41,560 bases of DNA from positions 1 to 41,560 of the forward strand of contig DVIN01000039.1 in assembly GCA_018711275.1 (NCBI GenBank), written 5' to 3'. Of this stretch, positions 1-8,121 are shown one piece after another. The notes under the pieces are model-generated. The model was not told the origin of the DNA. It saw only the letters and a program-made list of their open reading frames with translations, and did not search any database. The translations under genes were made by a program, and so were the position numbers. The first letter of the stretch is position 1, and each line of letters starts with the position of its first letter. This DNA is from Candidatus Pullilachnospira intestinigallinarum. GTDB taxonomy: Bacteria > Bacillota > Clostridia > Lachnospirales > Lachnospiraceae.

Positions 1-15
1 AAGGAAAAAAGATGC

Positions 16-107
16 GGTTTCCATGACTCCGGAATACAGGTTTCCATTAAAATGGAAGTGCGGTTTCCTTCACATCGGAACGCCGGTTTCCAATCTCCGG
101 AATTGGG
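16..107. repeat. 23-bp-period TTCC/GGAA tandem array
   Basis: The heptamer GGTTTCC recurs exactly every 23 bp, at 16, 39, 62 and 85. Each copy is followed by GGAA at a fixed offset (31, 54, 77; 99 in the last unit, which is one base short). The 7-8 bases between TTCC and GGAA and the 4-5 bases after GGAA differ in every unit, so only the TTCC and GGAA blocks are kept, and they are mutually inverted. The phase weakly continues (GGAA at 122, TTCC at 133) into the lacZ-derived sequence. A 23-bp period is not a multiple of three, so this is not a protein repeat, and it is too short for a CRISPR repeat-spacer unit. Confidence 0.7.
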
Positions 108-113
108 GTGTAA

Positions 114-569
114 AACCGCCCGGAATACTCACTTCCGAGACTTGGATTTGAGTTTAAGGTGGCTGAGAAGGAATTTTCATACTTCGGATACGGTCCCGGC
201 GAATCTTATATTGACATGCACCACGGCTCCTGGATGGGAATGTTTGAGAGCAGCGCCGAAAAAGAATATGTACCTTATATCAAACCGCAGGAACATGGAA
301 GCCACTATAACACCAGATATGCGAAATTGGGAAAATACGCTTTCGCGTCCGGACAGGGATTTTCTCTGAATGTGTCGGAGTATACGGCGGAAGAATTGAC
401 AAAGAAAGCGCACAATTTTGAGCTTGTGAAAGACGAATATACCAATGTGCGGATTGACTATAAAGTCAGCGGCATCGGTTCCGCCAGCTGCGGACCGGAG
501 ATTTATGAGCGGTACAGAATGAACGATGAGAAGGTACATCTGGAGTTTTCTGTTTTTCATGAAAAATAG
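114..569 (+). pseudogene. lacZ-type beta-galactosidase C-terminal remnant
   Basis: The frame encodes the C-terminal end of the small-chain domain (domain 5) of a GH2 beta-galactosidase. It has the LPRLG strand, the YFGYGPGESYIDMHH block and the downstream EHGSHYNTRY block typical of LacZ. Homology begins near 117-123. The same frame has a stop at 111-113 and another at 24-26, where an intact gene of about 1000 codons would be open. A GTG at 159 is the first possible start, but it lies inside the domain and has no ribosome binding site. The catalytic TIM barrel is absent, so no galactosidase activity is expected. The 5' part was lost or replaced by the TTCC/GGAA array. A rearrangement or assembly join near base 110 is an alternative explanation. 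Confidence 0.75.
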
Positions 570-670
570 GAAGACTTGCGGATAAAGAATGGAAGGTTAT
601 CCCCTGCTGGCAGGAGCGGGGGAGGAACTTTCAGGGACAAGAGGCAGAGCGCTTCTATGATCATAGGACT

Positions 671-710
671 AAAAAGCGGCAGCCGGGAGCAAACAAAGCC
701 CCCGGCTGCC
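671..710 (-). terminator. Rho-independent terminator of the HisC/CobD-like gene
   Basis: Arms GGCAGCCGGG (678-687) and CCCGGCTGCC (701-710) form a 10-bp GC stem. Read on the minus strand, the stem is followed by GCTTTTT (A run at 671-675). It lies 32 nt past the stop of the minus-strand gene. The plus-strand side has no T run, so the lacZ remnant does not use it efficiently. Confidence 0.85.
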
Positions 711-741
711 CTTCTCTATCCGAAAAACTATCCCAATCTTT

Positions 742-1842
742 TTACCCTTCCAACTTCTCCCGAAACGCCCCCAACAGCCTGTCATTCTCCTCCGGTTTCA
801 TAAAACAGAACCTCACATACCGGTTATCCAGAAACGGAAACGTCGAGCAATCCCGGATCATCAGTCCCTGCCGGATACAATGATCAAAAAGATCCTGCGA
901 ACTCACATCCGGTTTCCGGATCCGGACCAGCATGAAATTCGCCATGGGTTGGTAAACCTTCACCGAATCCCATCCCGACAATTCCTGAAACATCCGATCC
1001 CGCTCCGAACTGATCAGCTCCCTGGTAAGCCGGATATACTCCTCATCCGGAAACATCAGCCGCCCGGCAATTTCCGCCAGGGAATTGATGGTCCAGGGAT
1101 TTTTCCTGGTGTTGATGGCTTTGATGAGATCCTGATTGCCGGTGATCGCGTACCCCAGCCGCAGTCCCGGCGCCGCGAAGAATTTGGAAGTTCCCCGCAG
1201 GATAATCAGATTCGTATAATAATTCGTCAGGGGAACGCAGGTGACATCCGCCTCGCTGGGGGCAAATTCCACATACGTCTCATCCACCATGACAAAGATG
1301 CCGTACTGCAGGCAGGCGTCCAGGATCCGCCGCATCTGGCCGCAGGTGATGGCGGTGGAGGTGGGATTGTTGGGGTTGCACAGCACCAGCAGATCCACCT
1401 GATCGGAGAGGTGGGTGCAGAAATCCTCCACATCCATGGCAAATCCGTTCTCCTCCTTCAGCGGATAGTACAGCGTCGTCCCTCCGCCCAGGGCGATTTC
1501 CCGCTCATATTCCGAGTAGGTGGGCCCCAGGATCAGGGCCTTTTTGGGATGACGGGTCTGGATAAACAGGGAAATCAGCTCTGTGGATCCATTCCCCACG
1601 ATGATATTTTCAAAATCCGTGTCCGCGTATCGGGCAATGCACTGGCGCAGAGCCGTGTACTCCCGGTCCGGATAGGTGGTGATAGCATCCAGATTCTCCG
1701 CCAGCGTGGATTTCAGCCGGTAGGAAATTCCCAGGGGGTTCACATTGGCGCTGAAACTGATGATATCTTCCTTTTTAATATGATAAATCTGCTCGATGGC
1801 TTCCAGGTCGCTGCCGTGGAAATGGTCTTTGTGCTGTATCAT
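742..1842 (-). CDS. PLP-dependent aminotransferase/decarboxylase, HisC/CobD family
   Basis: This 366-aa fold-type I PLP enzyme belongs to the histidinol-phosphate aminotransferase / L-threonine-O-3-phosphate decarboxylase group. Visible features are the HG motif at residues 9-10, SANVNPLG (31-38), the NPNNP cofactor loop (156-160), D187 for the pyridine nitrogen, the Schiff-base K220 in TSKFF, and the arginine-rich GLRLGY block. The N-terminal ANVNPLG and the C-terminal IRDCSTFP stretch resemble CobD more than HisC. No cobalamin or histidine genes are nearby, so the substrate is open. The start is the ATG at 1842, preceded by AGAGGGAG; a TTG 21 nt upstream is possible but has no RBS. It is monocistronic with its own terminator and diverges from the helical-repeat operon. 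Confidence 0.85.
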   Translation of the reverse strand: MIQHKDHFHGSDLEAIEQIYHIKKEDIISFSANVNPLGISYRLKSTLAENLDAITTYPDREYTALRQCIARYADTDFENIIVGNGSTELISLFIQTRHPKKALILGPTYSEYEREIALGGGTTLYYPLKEENGFAMDVEDFCTHLSDQVDLLVLCNPNNPTSTAITCGQMRRILDACLQYGIFVMVDETYVEFAPSEADVTCVPLTNYYTNLIILRGTSKFFAAPGLRLGYAITGNQDLIKAINTRKNPWTINSLAEIAGRLMFPDEEYIRLTRELISSERDRMFQELSGWDSVKVYQPMANFMLVRIRKPDVSSQDLFDHCIRQGLMIRDCSTFPFLDNRYVRFCFMKPEENDRLLGAFREKLEG

Positions 1843-1857
1843 AATCTCCCTCTTTTC

Positions 1858-1886
1858 TTGCAACGTCGTATTTTGTAGTGTATAAT
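1858..1886 (+). promoter_or_regulatory. candidate sigma-A promoter for the 2150-7882 operon
   Basis: TTGCAA (1858-1863), a 17-bp spacer and TATAAT (1881-1886). It would give a leader of about 260 nt that includes the fold-back repeat. It overlaps the 5' flank of the divergent minus-strand gene. Confidence 0.5.
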
Positions 1887-1895
1887 GATAACTAT

Positions 1896-2038
1896 GTAAC
1901 TATTCAGCTTTCGAATGTCCCGCGAGATGTCACGCTGCGATGGCAGCGGGATCTTGAGACATGCGGGCGCCAGGCTGCGGGAAGCGCAGCCTGTGTGCAT
2001 GCTTTTGTGACAGTGAAGCCGGAAGGCTGAACTGTTAC
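1896..2038. repeat. 143-bp fold-back element with terminal inverted repeats
   Basis: The outer arms GTAACTATTCAGC (1896-1908) and GCTGAACTGTTAC (2026-2038) match at 11 of 13 positions. Nested inside are a 9-bp perfect stem CAGGCTGCG/CGCAGCCTG (1971-1979/1985-1993) with a 5-nt loop, and a GCTGC/GCAGC hairpin near 1934-1948 enclosed by ATGTC/GACAT. There is no credible gene in it and no clear target-site duplication. The design fits a MITE-like or REP-like intergenic element, or a structured RNA in the leader of the next operon. Which of these it is cannot be decided from one copy. Confidence 0.6.
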
Positions 2039-2149
2039 ACAATTATGAGCTAATTTAATAATACATCGGGCCCCTGCTTTTGCGGCCCGTACTAATAATA
2101 TAATCACAGGGTAAATTTCGTCAAGCCCAAAGGTAAAGCAGGTGATACT
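2039..2149 (+). other. AT-rich leader with one GC hairpin
   Basis: This region leads into the 1181-aa gene. It holds a hairpin CGGGCC (2067-2072) / GGCCCG (2084-2089) with no T run, and an isolated TATAAT at 2099-2104 without a good -35. AGGTGA at 2141-2146 is the ribosome binding site for the TTG start at 2150. Confidence 0.4.
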
Positions 2150-5100
2150 TTGAAGAGAAGAATGGAGCAGTTGATAAACGGAAGATTTGAATATGAAGTG
2201 CCGGCGCTGGTGCTTTCCGAAAAGGAAATCTCCGGGGAAGTGATCCAGGGGGAGACCTTCCGCGGGGAGTTCGGTATCGGCGCGGAGGATAACCGCAGGA
2301 TCAAGGGGATGGTCATGTCCTCCAGCCGCAGAGTCATGGTGGGAAAGGAAAAATTTTCCGGCAATGCGGTGCGTATCCCCTTTGTGGTGGACGCCAACGG
2401 ACTGGCGGCGGGGGCCGTGATTTCGGAAACCATCACCATCAACAGCAATCTGGGAGAGTATCAGCTGCCGGTCCGGGTGCGGGTGACGGCGGAGGAGATT
2501 CATACCTCCCTGGGAACCGTCCGCACCCTGGATGAGTTCGCGCGCCTGGCAGCTTCGGATTACCGGGAGGCTTTCCGACTGTATACCAGCAGGGTATTTC
2601 CCCAGATTCTCGCGGGGGCGGACAGCCGGTTTGACAGCCTGTATCAGGGGATGTCCCAGAACCCGGTGACCTATCAGCATATGGAGGAGTTTCTTATTGC
2701 CGCGGGCAGGAAGGAACCGGTGCATATCCGGCTGGAGAAGGACCGGAAGGATATGGAGCGGGTGGAGAGTACCCTGAAGGATTCCCTGGAGATTCTGCGG
2801 GACAGCTGGGGGTATCTGCGGATTGACATCCAGACGGAGGGGGATTTCCTACAGGTGGAGAAGAAGGTGCTCACCGATGACGATTTCATCGGCAGCGTCT
2901 GCAGCCTGGATTTTCTGGTGGTGAAGAACCGGCTGGGGAAAGGAAAGAAGTTTGGAAGAATCCTGCTGAAAACCGTCTACGAGACGGTGGTGTTTGAGGT
3001 GACCGCCTCCCGGGGGCAGGATTATGAGCTGAATACGGGGAAAACCGAGAAGACGGCCCGGCTGAAACTGGCCCGTCTGTATGAGCAGTTCGGGAAACAG
3101 CAGCTGACCAGGGACGAATGGCAGAACCGGACCATGGAAGTGCTGGACGGACTGAAAAATGCCGGGTGTTTTCTGACAGAGCATCAGCTTTATGAGGCGT
3201 TTGTCTGGAGATGCTGTGAAAATATGACCAGGAGCATTGCCGCCCTGTGGCCGCTGCGGGAGGTGAATTTTACCCGGGAGCAGATGGAAGAGGAGGGCGT
3301 TTACCTGACGCTGGCGGGGCTTGACGGGATTTTGCCGCCCCAGGAGCAGGAGGCGGCTTTCGACCGGGTGCAGACCCTGTACCGGATGAAGCCCAACAGC
3401 CTGGTGCTTCTGCTGTGTCTGTTCGCGGTGGATGAGGAATACAAAAATTCGCCGGCAAAGCGGCTGTATATGATGGAAGAGCTGGCGGATCTGGGCTGCA
3501 GCAGTCCGTTTCTGTATCTGGCGGCCTGCAGGGAGCTTGCCGGGGATGAGAATCAGCTGAAGCGGCTGTCGCCTTTTATGGTGCGGGCGCTGAACTACGC
3601 GGCGAAAAACGGGATGCTGACGGAGGGGCTGACGCTGCGGATCGGCCATCTGTCGGAATATGTGAAAAGCTTTGAACAGCCGGTGTACCGTCTCCTGACG
3701 GGCTGCTATGAGCAGTTCCCCAGGAAGGATCTGGTGAACAATATCTGCAAATTCATCATGAAGGGACAGCCGGAGAAGCCGGAGTATTTCCGGTGGTATG
3801 CCCTGGCGGTGGAAAATGATCTGCGGATCACCAGGCTGTACGAATATTATATTGAAACCATGCCGGAGGGGTATCAGCAGGTGCTGCCCCAGGTGATCCG
3901 GATGTATTTTGTCTATAACAACACCCTCAGCAGCCAGAAGCGGGCCATGGTCTATGCCAACGTGATCCGCAACCGGAACCAGGACAAGGGAACCTATCAC
4001 AGTTACCGGAAGGCCATGGAGGAGTTTGCCCGCCAGTCTCTGGAGAAAGGGAAAATCAGCGAGGATTACGCAGTGATTTACCAGGACTGCATCGACAAAG
4101 CCGATACGCCCCAGGCGGCGGAGCAGCTGGCCCGGGTGATGTTTACCCGGCGGCTGTACTGTGATGACCGGAAGATCCGCCGGGTGATTGTCTGCCACCG
4201 GGAACTGGCCCGGGAGGAATCATATCCCTGTGTGGACGGGGCCGCCTATATCCGGCTGTATACGTCGGACGCCCGGGTTCTGTTTGAAGATGAGAAGCGC
4301 CGCCGGTACGCGGCCACGGTGGATTACAATCTGCAGCAGCTGATGGACCCGGAGAAATATGCGGATTCCTGCGCGGCCAATCAGGTGACGGATCCGGGAT
4401 TCCTGCTTTATACCTGCGGCGGGCTGCAGGAGGAGAAGCCCATCACCGTGAAAAATATGGACTGCTTCCAGCAGGCGGCGGGTATGGCGGAATTCGGGGA
4501 GGAATACCGTCACAGAATCTGCCGGCGGATTCTGGAGTATTATGCGGACAATGCCGGCGATGACACCCTGGACGGCTATCTGCGGTCCATGGATTATATG
4601 GCATTCGCAAAGGTGGACAAGGTGCTGCTGGCGGAGCTGATGATTGACCGGGGGATGTACGACGCGGCCTTTGCGGTGGTTTCCGGGTACGGCTGCGAGG
4701 GGATCCGGACGGAATCTCTGGTGAAGCTGGCCAGCCGGATGGCTCTGCAGACGGAATTTGTGGAAAATGAAGAGCTGGTATACCTCTGCCTGTATGTGTT
4801 CCGCCAGGGCAAATACGATGACGTGATCCTCACCTACCTCAGCGACAATCTGCTGGGACCGGTGGAGGAGATGGCGGTGCTGTGGGAGCGGATGCAGGGA
4901 TTTTCCCTGGACACCTACAGTCTGGAGGAAGAGATTCTGCTGCTGGCCATGTACGGGAGGGTGACGCTTCCCGCGGGAGCGCAGATTCTGAAAAGCTATG
5001 TGCGCCAGAGAGGCAAGGAGCAGGTGATTCTCGCCTACCTGTCTTTCTGGGCTTATGAATATTTCCTGGGGCAGAAGCCCACGGATCCCTTTATTTTCCA

Positions 5101-5695
5101 GTGCCTGAAGCTGTGCTGTCAGAGGGATCTGGAGCTGGATATCATCTGCCGGCTGGCGCTTCTGAAATATTATTCCGGGCTGCCGCATCTGGATCAGGAG
5201 CAGGAGGACCTGATCGGGCGGATGATGGAGGAGTGCGGGGAGCGTGGCCTGCGTTTTTCCTTCATGAAAAATCTCCCCGGGGTATTCGCCAAATCCTGGC
5301 AGCTGGACGACAAGCAGTTTGTGGAAGAAAAGCTGCCGGCCGGGGCGAAGGTGACGATTCATTACCTGATTTCCGGGTACGGCCGGGACGGACAGTGGAA
5401 AAACGAACCCATGCGAAATATGTATCAGGGGATTTTCGTCAAGGAATTTCTGCTGTTTTACGGGGAAAAGCTCCGGTATTACCTGACCGTGGAGGAAAAC
5501 GGGGAATCGAAAGATACCGAAGAAAAATGGCTGTCCATGGACGAGTTTTCCAGTGAGGGAGGCTCCAAATATCAGCTGCTGAACCAGATGCTGGCAGGGT
5601 ATTCGCTGTCCCGGGATCCGATGCTGGAGGATGCCATGCGGCAGTATCTGACCCGTCAGCGGCTGGCGGATACCATGTTTGAGCTGATTGACTGA
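2150..5695 (+). CDS. large helical-repeat protein (DUF5717-like)
   Basis: The product has 1181 aa, is cytoplasmic with no signal peptide or membrane segment, and is not a characterised enzyme. Residues about 1-115 are beta-rich and look like an immunoglobulin-type sandwich (alternating strands ending in GEYQLPVRVRV). The rest, from about residue 125 to the end, is a long run of amphipathic helices with TPR/HEAT-like spacing, i.e. an alpha-solenoid scaffold. The last about 130 residues turn beta-rich again. I believe it corresponds to the Pfam family DUF5717, from memory of Lachnospiraceae proteins rather than a search. The chosen start is TTG 2150 because AGGTGA lies 3-8 nt upstream; ATG at 2162 has a poorer RBS. 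It is the first gene of a three-gene operon, 54 nt before the Hsp70-like gene. No function is known. Confidence 0.75.
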   Translation: MKRRMEQLINGRFEYEVPALVLSEKEISGEVIQGETFRGEFGIGAEDNRRIKGMVMSSSRRVMVGKEKFSGNAVRIPFVVDANGLAAGAVISETITINSNLGEYQLPVRVRVTAEEIHTSLGTVRTLDEFARLAASDYREAFRLYTSRVFPQILAGADSRFDSLYQGMSQNPVTYQHMEEFLIAAGRKEPVHIRLEKDRKDMERVESTLKDSLEILRDSWGYLRIDIQTEGDFLQVEKKVLTDDDFIGSVCSLDFLVVKNRLGKGKKFGRILLKTVYETVVFEVTASRGQDYELNTGKTEKTARLKLARLYEQFGKQQLTRDEWQNRTMEVLDGLKNAGCFLTEHQLYEAFVWRCCENMTRSIAALWPLREVNFTREQMEEEGVYLTLAGLDGILPPQEQEAAFDRVQTLYRMKPNSLVLLLCLFAVDEEYKNSPAKRLYMMEELADLGCSSPFLYLAACRELAGDENQLKRLSPFMVRALNYAAKNGMLTEGLTLRIGHLSEYVKSFEQPVYRLLTGCYEQFPRKDLVNNICKFIMKGQPEKPEYFRWYALAVENDLRITRLYEYYIETMPEGYQQVLPQVIRMYFVYNNTLSSQKRAMVYANVIRNRNQDKGTYHSYRKAMEEFARQSLEKGKISEDYAVIYQDCIDKADTPQAAEQLARVMFTRRLYCDDRKIRRVIVCHRELAREESYPCVDGAAYIRLYTSDARVLFEDEKRRRYAATVDYNLQQLMDPEKYADSCAANQVTDPGFLLYTCGGLQEEKPITVKNMDCFQQAAGMAEFGEEYRHRICRRILEYYADNAGDDTLDGYLRSMDYMAFAKVDKVLLAELMIDRGMYDAAFAVVSGYGCEGIRTESLVKLASRMALQTEFVENEELVYLCLYVFRQGKYDDVILTYLSDNLLGPVEEMAVLWERMQGFSLDTYSLEEEILLLAMYGRVTLPAGAQILKSYVRQRGKEQVILAYLSFWAYEYFLGQKPTDPFIFQCLKLCCQRDLELDIICRLALLKYYSGLPHLDQEQEDLIGRMMEECGERGLRFSFMKNLPGVFAKSWQLDDKQFVEEKLPAGAKVTIHYLISGYGRDGQWKNEPMRNMYQGIFVKEFLLFYGEKLRYYLTVEENGESKDTEEKWLSMDEFSSEGGSKYQLLNQMLAGYSLSRDPMLEDAMRQYLTRQRLADTMFELID

Positions 5696-5700
5696 GGAGT

Positions 5701-5730
5701 ACGGCCATCCGGGCTTTGGGGTCCGGATGC
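5701..5730 (+). other. intercistronic hairpin
   Basis: CATCCGG (5706-5712) and CCGGATG (5723-5729) form a 7-bp perfect stem between the first and second genes of the operon, with flanking GGC/CC that could extend it. No T run follows. It may act as an mRNA stabiliser or adjust translation of the next gene, whose RBS GGAGG (5735-5739) starts 6 nt past the stem. Confidence 0.5.
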
Positions 5731-5749
5731 CAGTGGAGGCGTAAGATAA

Positions 5750-6997
5750 ATGAACGAAGTCAGAAATATCATAGTGGGTTTCGAGCTGGGGGAGAAGGCG
5801 TCCCAGCTGTGTTATTACGACAGGCGCACCGGGGATGCCGTCTCTCTGTCCATGAAGGTGGGTACCGGCCAGTATGCCTTTCCCAACTGCATCAGCAAAC
5901 GACCGGGGGAGGACGAGTGGCATTTCGGTCTGGAAGTGGAATACTTTGTGGAGAAGCAGAACGAGGTGTATCTGGACAATATTTACCGGGCCTGCGCCGA
6001 CGGGGGAACCGTTTCGCTGGACGCGGAGGAATGGGACGCCGGGGAGCTTCTGGGACGGTTTATCGGATACGCCCTGCGGATTTTGGGGGTGCCGGATCCG
6101 GTGAAAAGCATCAGCGGTCTTATGATCACCGTTCCGGCGCTGACCAGACCGCTGGTGGAAAATGTGCGCAAAGCCTGCGCGTATCTGGGATTTTCCAGAA
6201 ACCGGTGCTTCCTTCAGAGCTATGAGGAGAGTTTTTACTACCATACCCTGTATCAGAGACCGGAGCTGTGGAGCCGTCAGGTGGCGCTGTTCCGGTTCGA
6301 CGGGGACCAGGTTTCCTATTCCCAGCTGGAGATGGATCACAAGACCCGGCCGGTGCAGGTGCGGGTGGTTCGGGGACGGCAGGTGAAGCTGTCTTCGGAG
6401 CCGGGTCGGCGGGACCTGGATTTCTGTCAGCTGATTCAGGATTCCATGGGCACACAGATTTTTTCCAGTGTGTATCTGGTGGGCGAAGGATTTGACCGGG
6501 ACTGGGCGGTGCGCTCCGTGCCCCTCCTGTGCAGAAACCAGCGCCATGTATTTTACGGCAGCAACCTGTTTGTGAAGGGCGCCTGCTTCGGCGCCAGGGA
6601 GAAGGTGGAGGACCGGAATCTGAAGGGGTACCTCTACTGCGGCAACGATCTGGTGCGGAAAAATGTGGGCATGGATATGTTGATTTCCGGTTCTCCGGCT
6701 TACTATTCGCTGATCGGCGCCGGGGTCAACTGGTACGAGGCGGTGGGAGACTGTGAAATCCTGCTGGACGGCACCAGGGAACTGGTATTTACCGTTTCCG
6801 ACATGGAAGGCAAACGGAAGGAAAAATACAGCATGCAGCTGCCGGGACTGCCCGAGCGGCCCCCGAAAGCCACCCGGCTTCACCTCCATCTGGAGTTTGA
6901 GTCAGATAAGCGGTGCCGGGTCCATGTAAAGGATCTGGGGCTGGGAGAAATGTATCCTGCTTCGGGAATGGAGTGGGAGGAGACGATGCCTTTTTGA
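5750..6997 (+). CDS. degenerate Hsp70/actin-fold protein (DUF5716-like)
   Basis: This 415-aa protein carries a divergent Hsp70-type nucleotide-binding layout. GFELGEKAS (10-18) sits where Hsp70 has the phosphate-1 loop IDLGTTNS. A PNCI segment follows at about 45. LMITVPALTRPLVENVRKA (124-142) aligns with the DnaK block ITVPAYFNDAQRQA, followed by LQSYEE where DnaK has INEPTA. VYLVGEGF (241-248) resembles the adenosine motif and NLFVKGACFGA (272-282) the final helix. The phosphate-2 loop (DLGGGT in DnaK) is only FDGDQVS at about 183-189, so hydrolysis is doubtful. Residues about 330-415 are beta-rich, perhaps a reduced substrate domain. I believe this is DUF5716, again from memory. Its neighbours are a giant solenoid upstream and a TPR protein downstream, which suggests a chaperone-like or scaffold complex; that is inference. 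Confidence 0.7.
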   Translation: MNEVRNIIVGFELGEKASQLCYYDRRTGDAVSLSMKVGTGQYAFPNCISKRPGEDEWHFGLEVEYFVEKQNEVYLDNIYRACADGGTVSLDAEEWDAGELLGRFIGYALRILGVPDPVKSISGLMITVPALTRPLVENVRKACAYLGFSRNRCFLQSYEESFYYHTLYQRPELWSRQVALFRFDGDQVSYSQLEMDHKTRPVQVRVVRGRQVKLSSEPGRRDLDFCQLIQDSMGTQIFSSVYLVGEGFDRDWAVRSVPLLCRNQRHVFYGSNLFVKGACFGAREKVEDRNLKGYLYCGNDLVRKNVGMDMLISGSPAYYSLIGAGVNWYEAVGDCEILLDGTRELVFTVSDMEGKRKEKYSMQLPGLPERPPKATRLHLHLEFESDKRCRVHVKDLGLGEMYPASGMEWEETMPF

Positions 6998-7027
6998 GAT
7001 AAATGGTCGGCGGCAAAGGAGGAAGTT

Positions 7028-7882
7028 ATGAGCGGCTACGTTTTATGTCAGGTGAAAAAGGCCGAAAGACCCTATTATATTGAGAATATCAGCACGAATA
7101 TTTATTCCATAGAGGAGCTGTGTTTTTATCTTTATCACAATATTTATCTGCTGGATGCCACGATTCTGGGCGAGGAGCTCTGCTTCTGGATCCGGGATGA
7201 GCTGGGGCTGAAAAAGCTGGCTTCCAAACTGTACGCGCTGCTGGATCAGGAGCCGGTGAAGGCGGGGGATTTTATTCTTCCCATTTTCAAGGAGATCAAT
7301 TATCTGTCTCTGGAGGAGTTCCGCAAACTGAATCAGCAGATTCAGCGGCTGGCCCAGGAGCCGGAGGCGCTGCGCCAGAAGATGAAGGGCGATTATCTGA
7401 TGGAACACAGCAAATACGTCAACGCCATCCGGATTTACCAGAAGGCGCTGGGAATGCGGCTGTCAGACCAGGAGGAGAAGCAGCTGGGAAGCCAGTTCGC
7501 CGGGGAGATTTACCACAACATGGGCTGCGCTTATGTGCGGCTGTTTCAGATGGAGGAGGCGGTGGCCTGCTTTGAGAAGGCCTATGAGACGCTGCATACC
7601 ATGACCGTGATCCGCAGCCTTCTCTGTGCCCTGTACATGGATCAGGGACAGGAGGCCTTTGAGAAGAGGGCAAAGGAGCTGGGACTTCAGGAAGCTCAGA
7701 GGGAGCAGCTGCTGGAGCAGATCCGTCAGGAGCAGCAGCGGCTGTATGAGACCGCCGAAGGCCGGAAGGTGCGGCAGGCCCTGGAAAAAAAAGCAGAGGG
7801 GAAACCGGAAGAATACCGGGAAATGATGGAAGAGATCCTGAAGCAGCTGGCCGGGGAATACCATCGGAGCACCGGATATTGA
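7028..7882 (+). CDS. TPR-containing protein
   Basis: A 284-aa soluble protein with an N-terminal helical region of about 110 residues that starts MSGYVLCQVKKAERPYYIEN, then TPR-like helices from about 120 to 210. The clearest repeats are GDYLMEHSKYVNAIRIYQKA and IYHNMGCAYVRLFQMEEAV. A charged, coiled-coil-prone tail rich in Q, E, K and R runs from about 215 to 280. The RBS AAAGGAGG sits 5 nt before the ATG, and the gene follows the Hsp70-like gene after 30 nt. As the third operon member it is a plausible co-chaperone-like partner, since TPRs often bind Hsp70 tails, but no direct evidence of that is in the sequence. No clear terminator follows. Confidence 0.75.
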   Translation: MSGYVLCQVKKAERPYYIENISTNIYSIEELCFYLYHNIYLLDATILGEELCFWIRDELGLKKLASKLYALLDQEPVKAGDFILPIFKEINYLSLEEFRKLNQQIQRLAQEPEALRQKMKGDYLMEHSKYVNAIRIYQKALGMRLSDQEEKQLGSQFAGEIYHNMGCAYVRLFQMEEAVACFEKAYETLHTMTVIRSLLCALYMDQGQEAFEKRAKELGLQEAQREQLLEQIRQEQQRLYETAEGRKVRQALEKKAEGKPEEYREMMEEILKQLAGEYHRSTGY

Positions 7883-7990
7883 AGAAACACCGGTGAAGCG
7901 CATGGGTCAGGGCCGGCGCTGCACGGCGAAATTTTCCGGAAGGAAAAGCCGGAAGAAGAAACGGCTGCGGGAAGCGGATAAAGAAAAGAG

Positions 7991-8019
7991 TTGACAGTTT
8001 AAATTTAGTATGGTAGAGT
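7991..8019 (+). promoter_or_regulatory. sigma-A promoter of the amino-acid ABC operon
   Basis: TTGACA (7991-7996), a 17-bp spacer and TAGAGT (8014-8019), with an AT-rich surround. It gives a leader of about 95 nt that holds two hairpins. Confidence 0.75.
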
Positions 8020-8038
8020 GATACCACAAAAAATAAAT

Positions 8039-8106
8039 AGATCAGACAGGGAATGGCAGCGTCAGTTCCTGTCTGATCTGTTGCGTCCGGACCTGAAAAC
8101 CGGCGC
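8039..8106 (+). other. structured leader of the ABC operon: two hairpins
   Basis: AGATCAGACAGG (8039-8050) pairs perfectly with CCTGTCTGATCT (8068-8079). GCGTCCGG (8083-8090) pairs with CCGGCGC (8100-8106) with one bulge. The first hairpin is followed by GTTGCGTCC rather than a T run, so it is not a standard terminator. It begins about 13 nt after the expected transcription start, so 5' protection or a regulatory fold are the likelier roles. Confidence 0.6.
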
Positions 8107-8121
8107 AGGAAGGATGATATT

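Noticed and set aside
16-146. CRISPR array at the left edge
   Set aside because: The unit is 23 bp in total with only 7-base and 4-base conserved blocks; CRISPR units are about 60 bp with identical repeats of 20 or more bases.
640-670. Palindrome CTATGATCATAG near 655
   Set aside because: It echoes the ACTATGA/TCATAGT stem of the element at 13049, but the match is only 7 bases and is likely chance.
4220-6889. Long open frame on the minus strand opposite the solenoid and Hsp70-like genes
   Set aside because: It is antisense to two well-formed genes, is rich in His, Pro, Gln and Arg as expected of a codon-bias shadow, and has no RBS or family resemblance.
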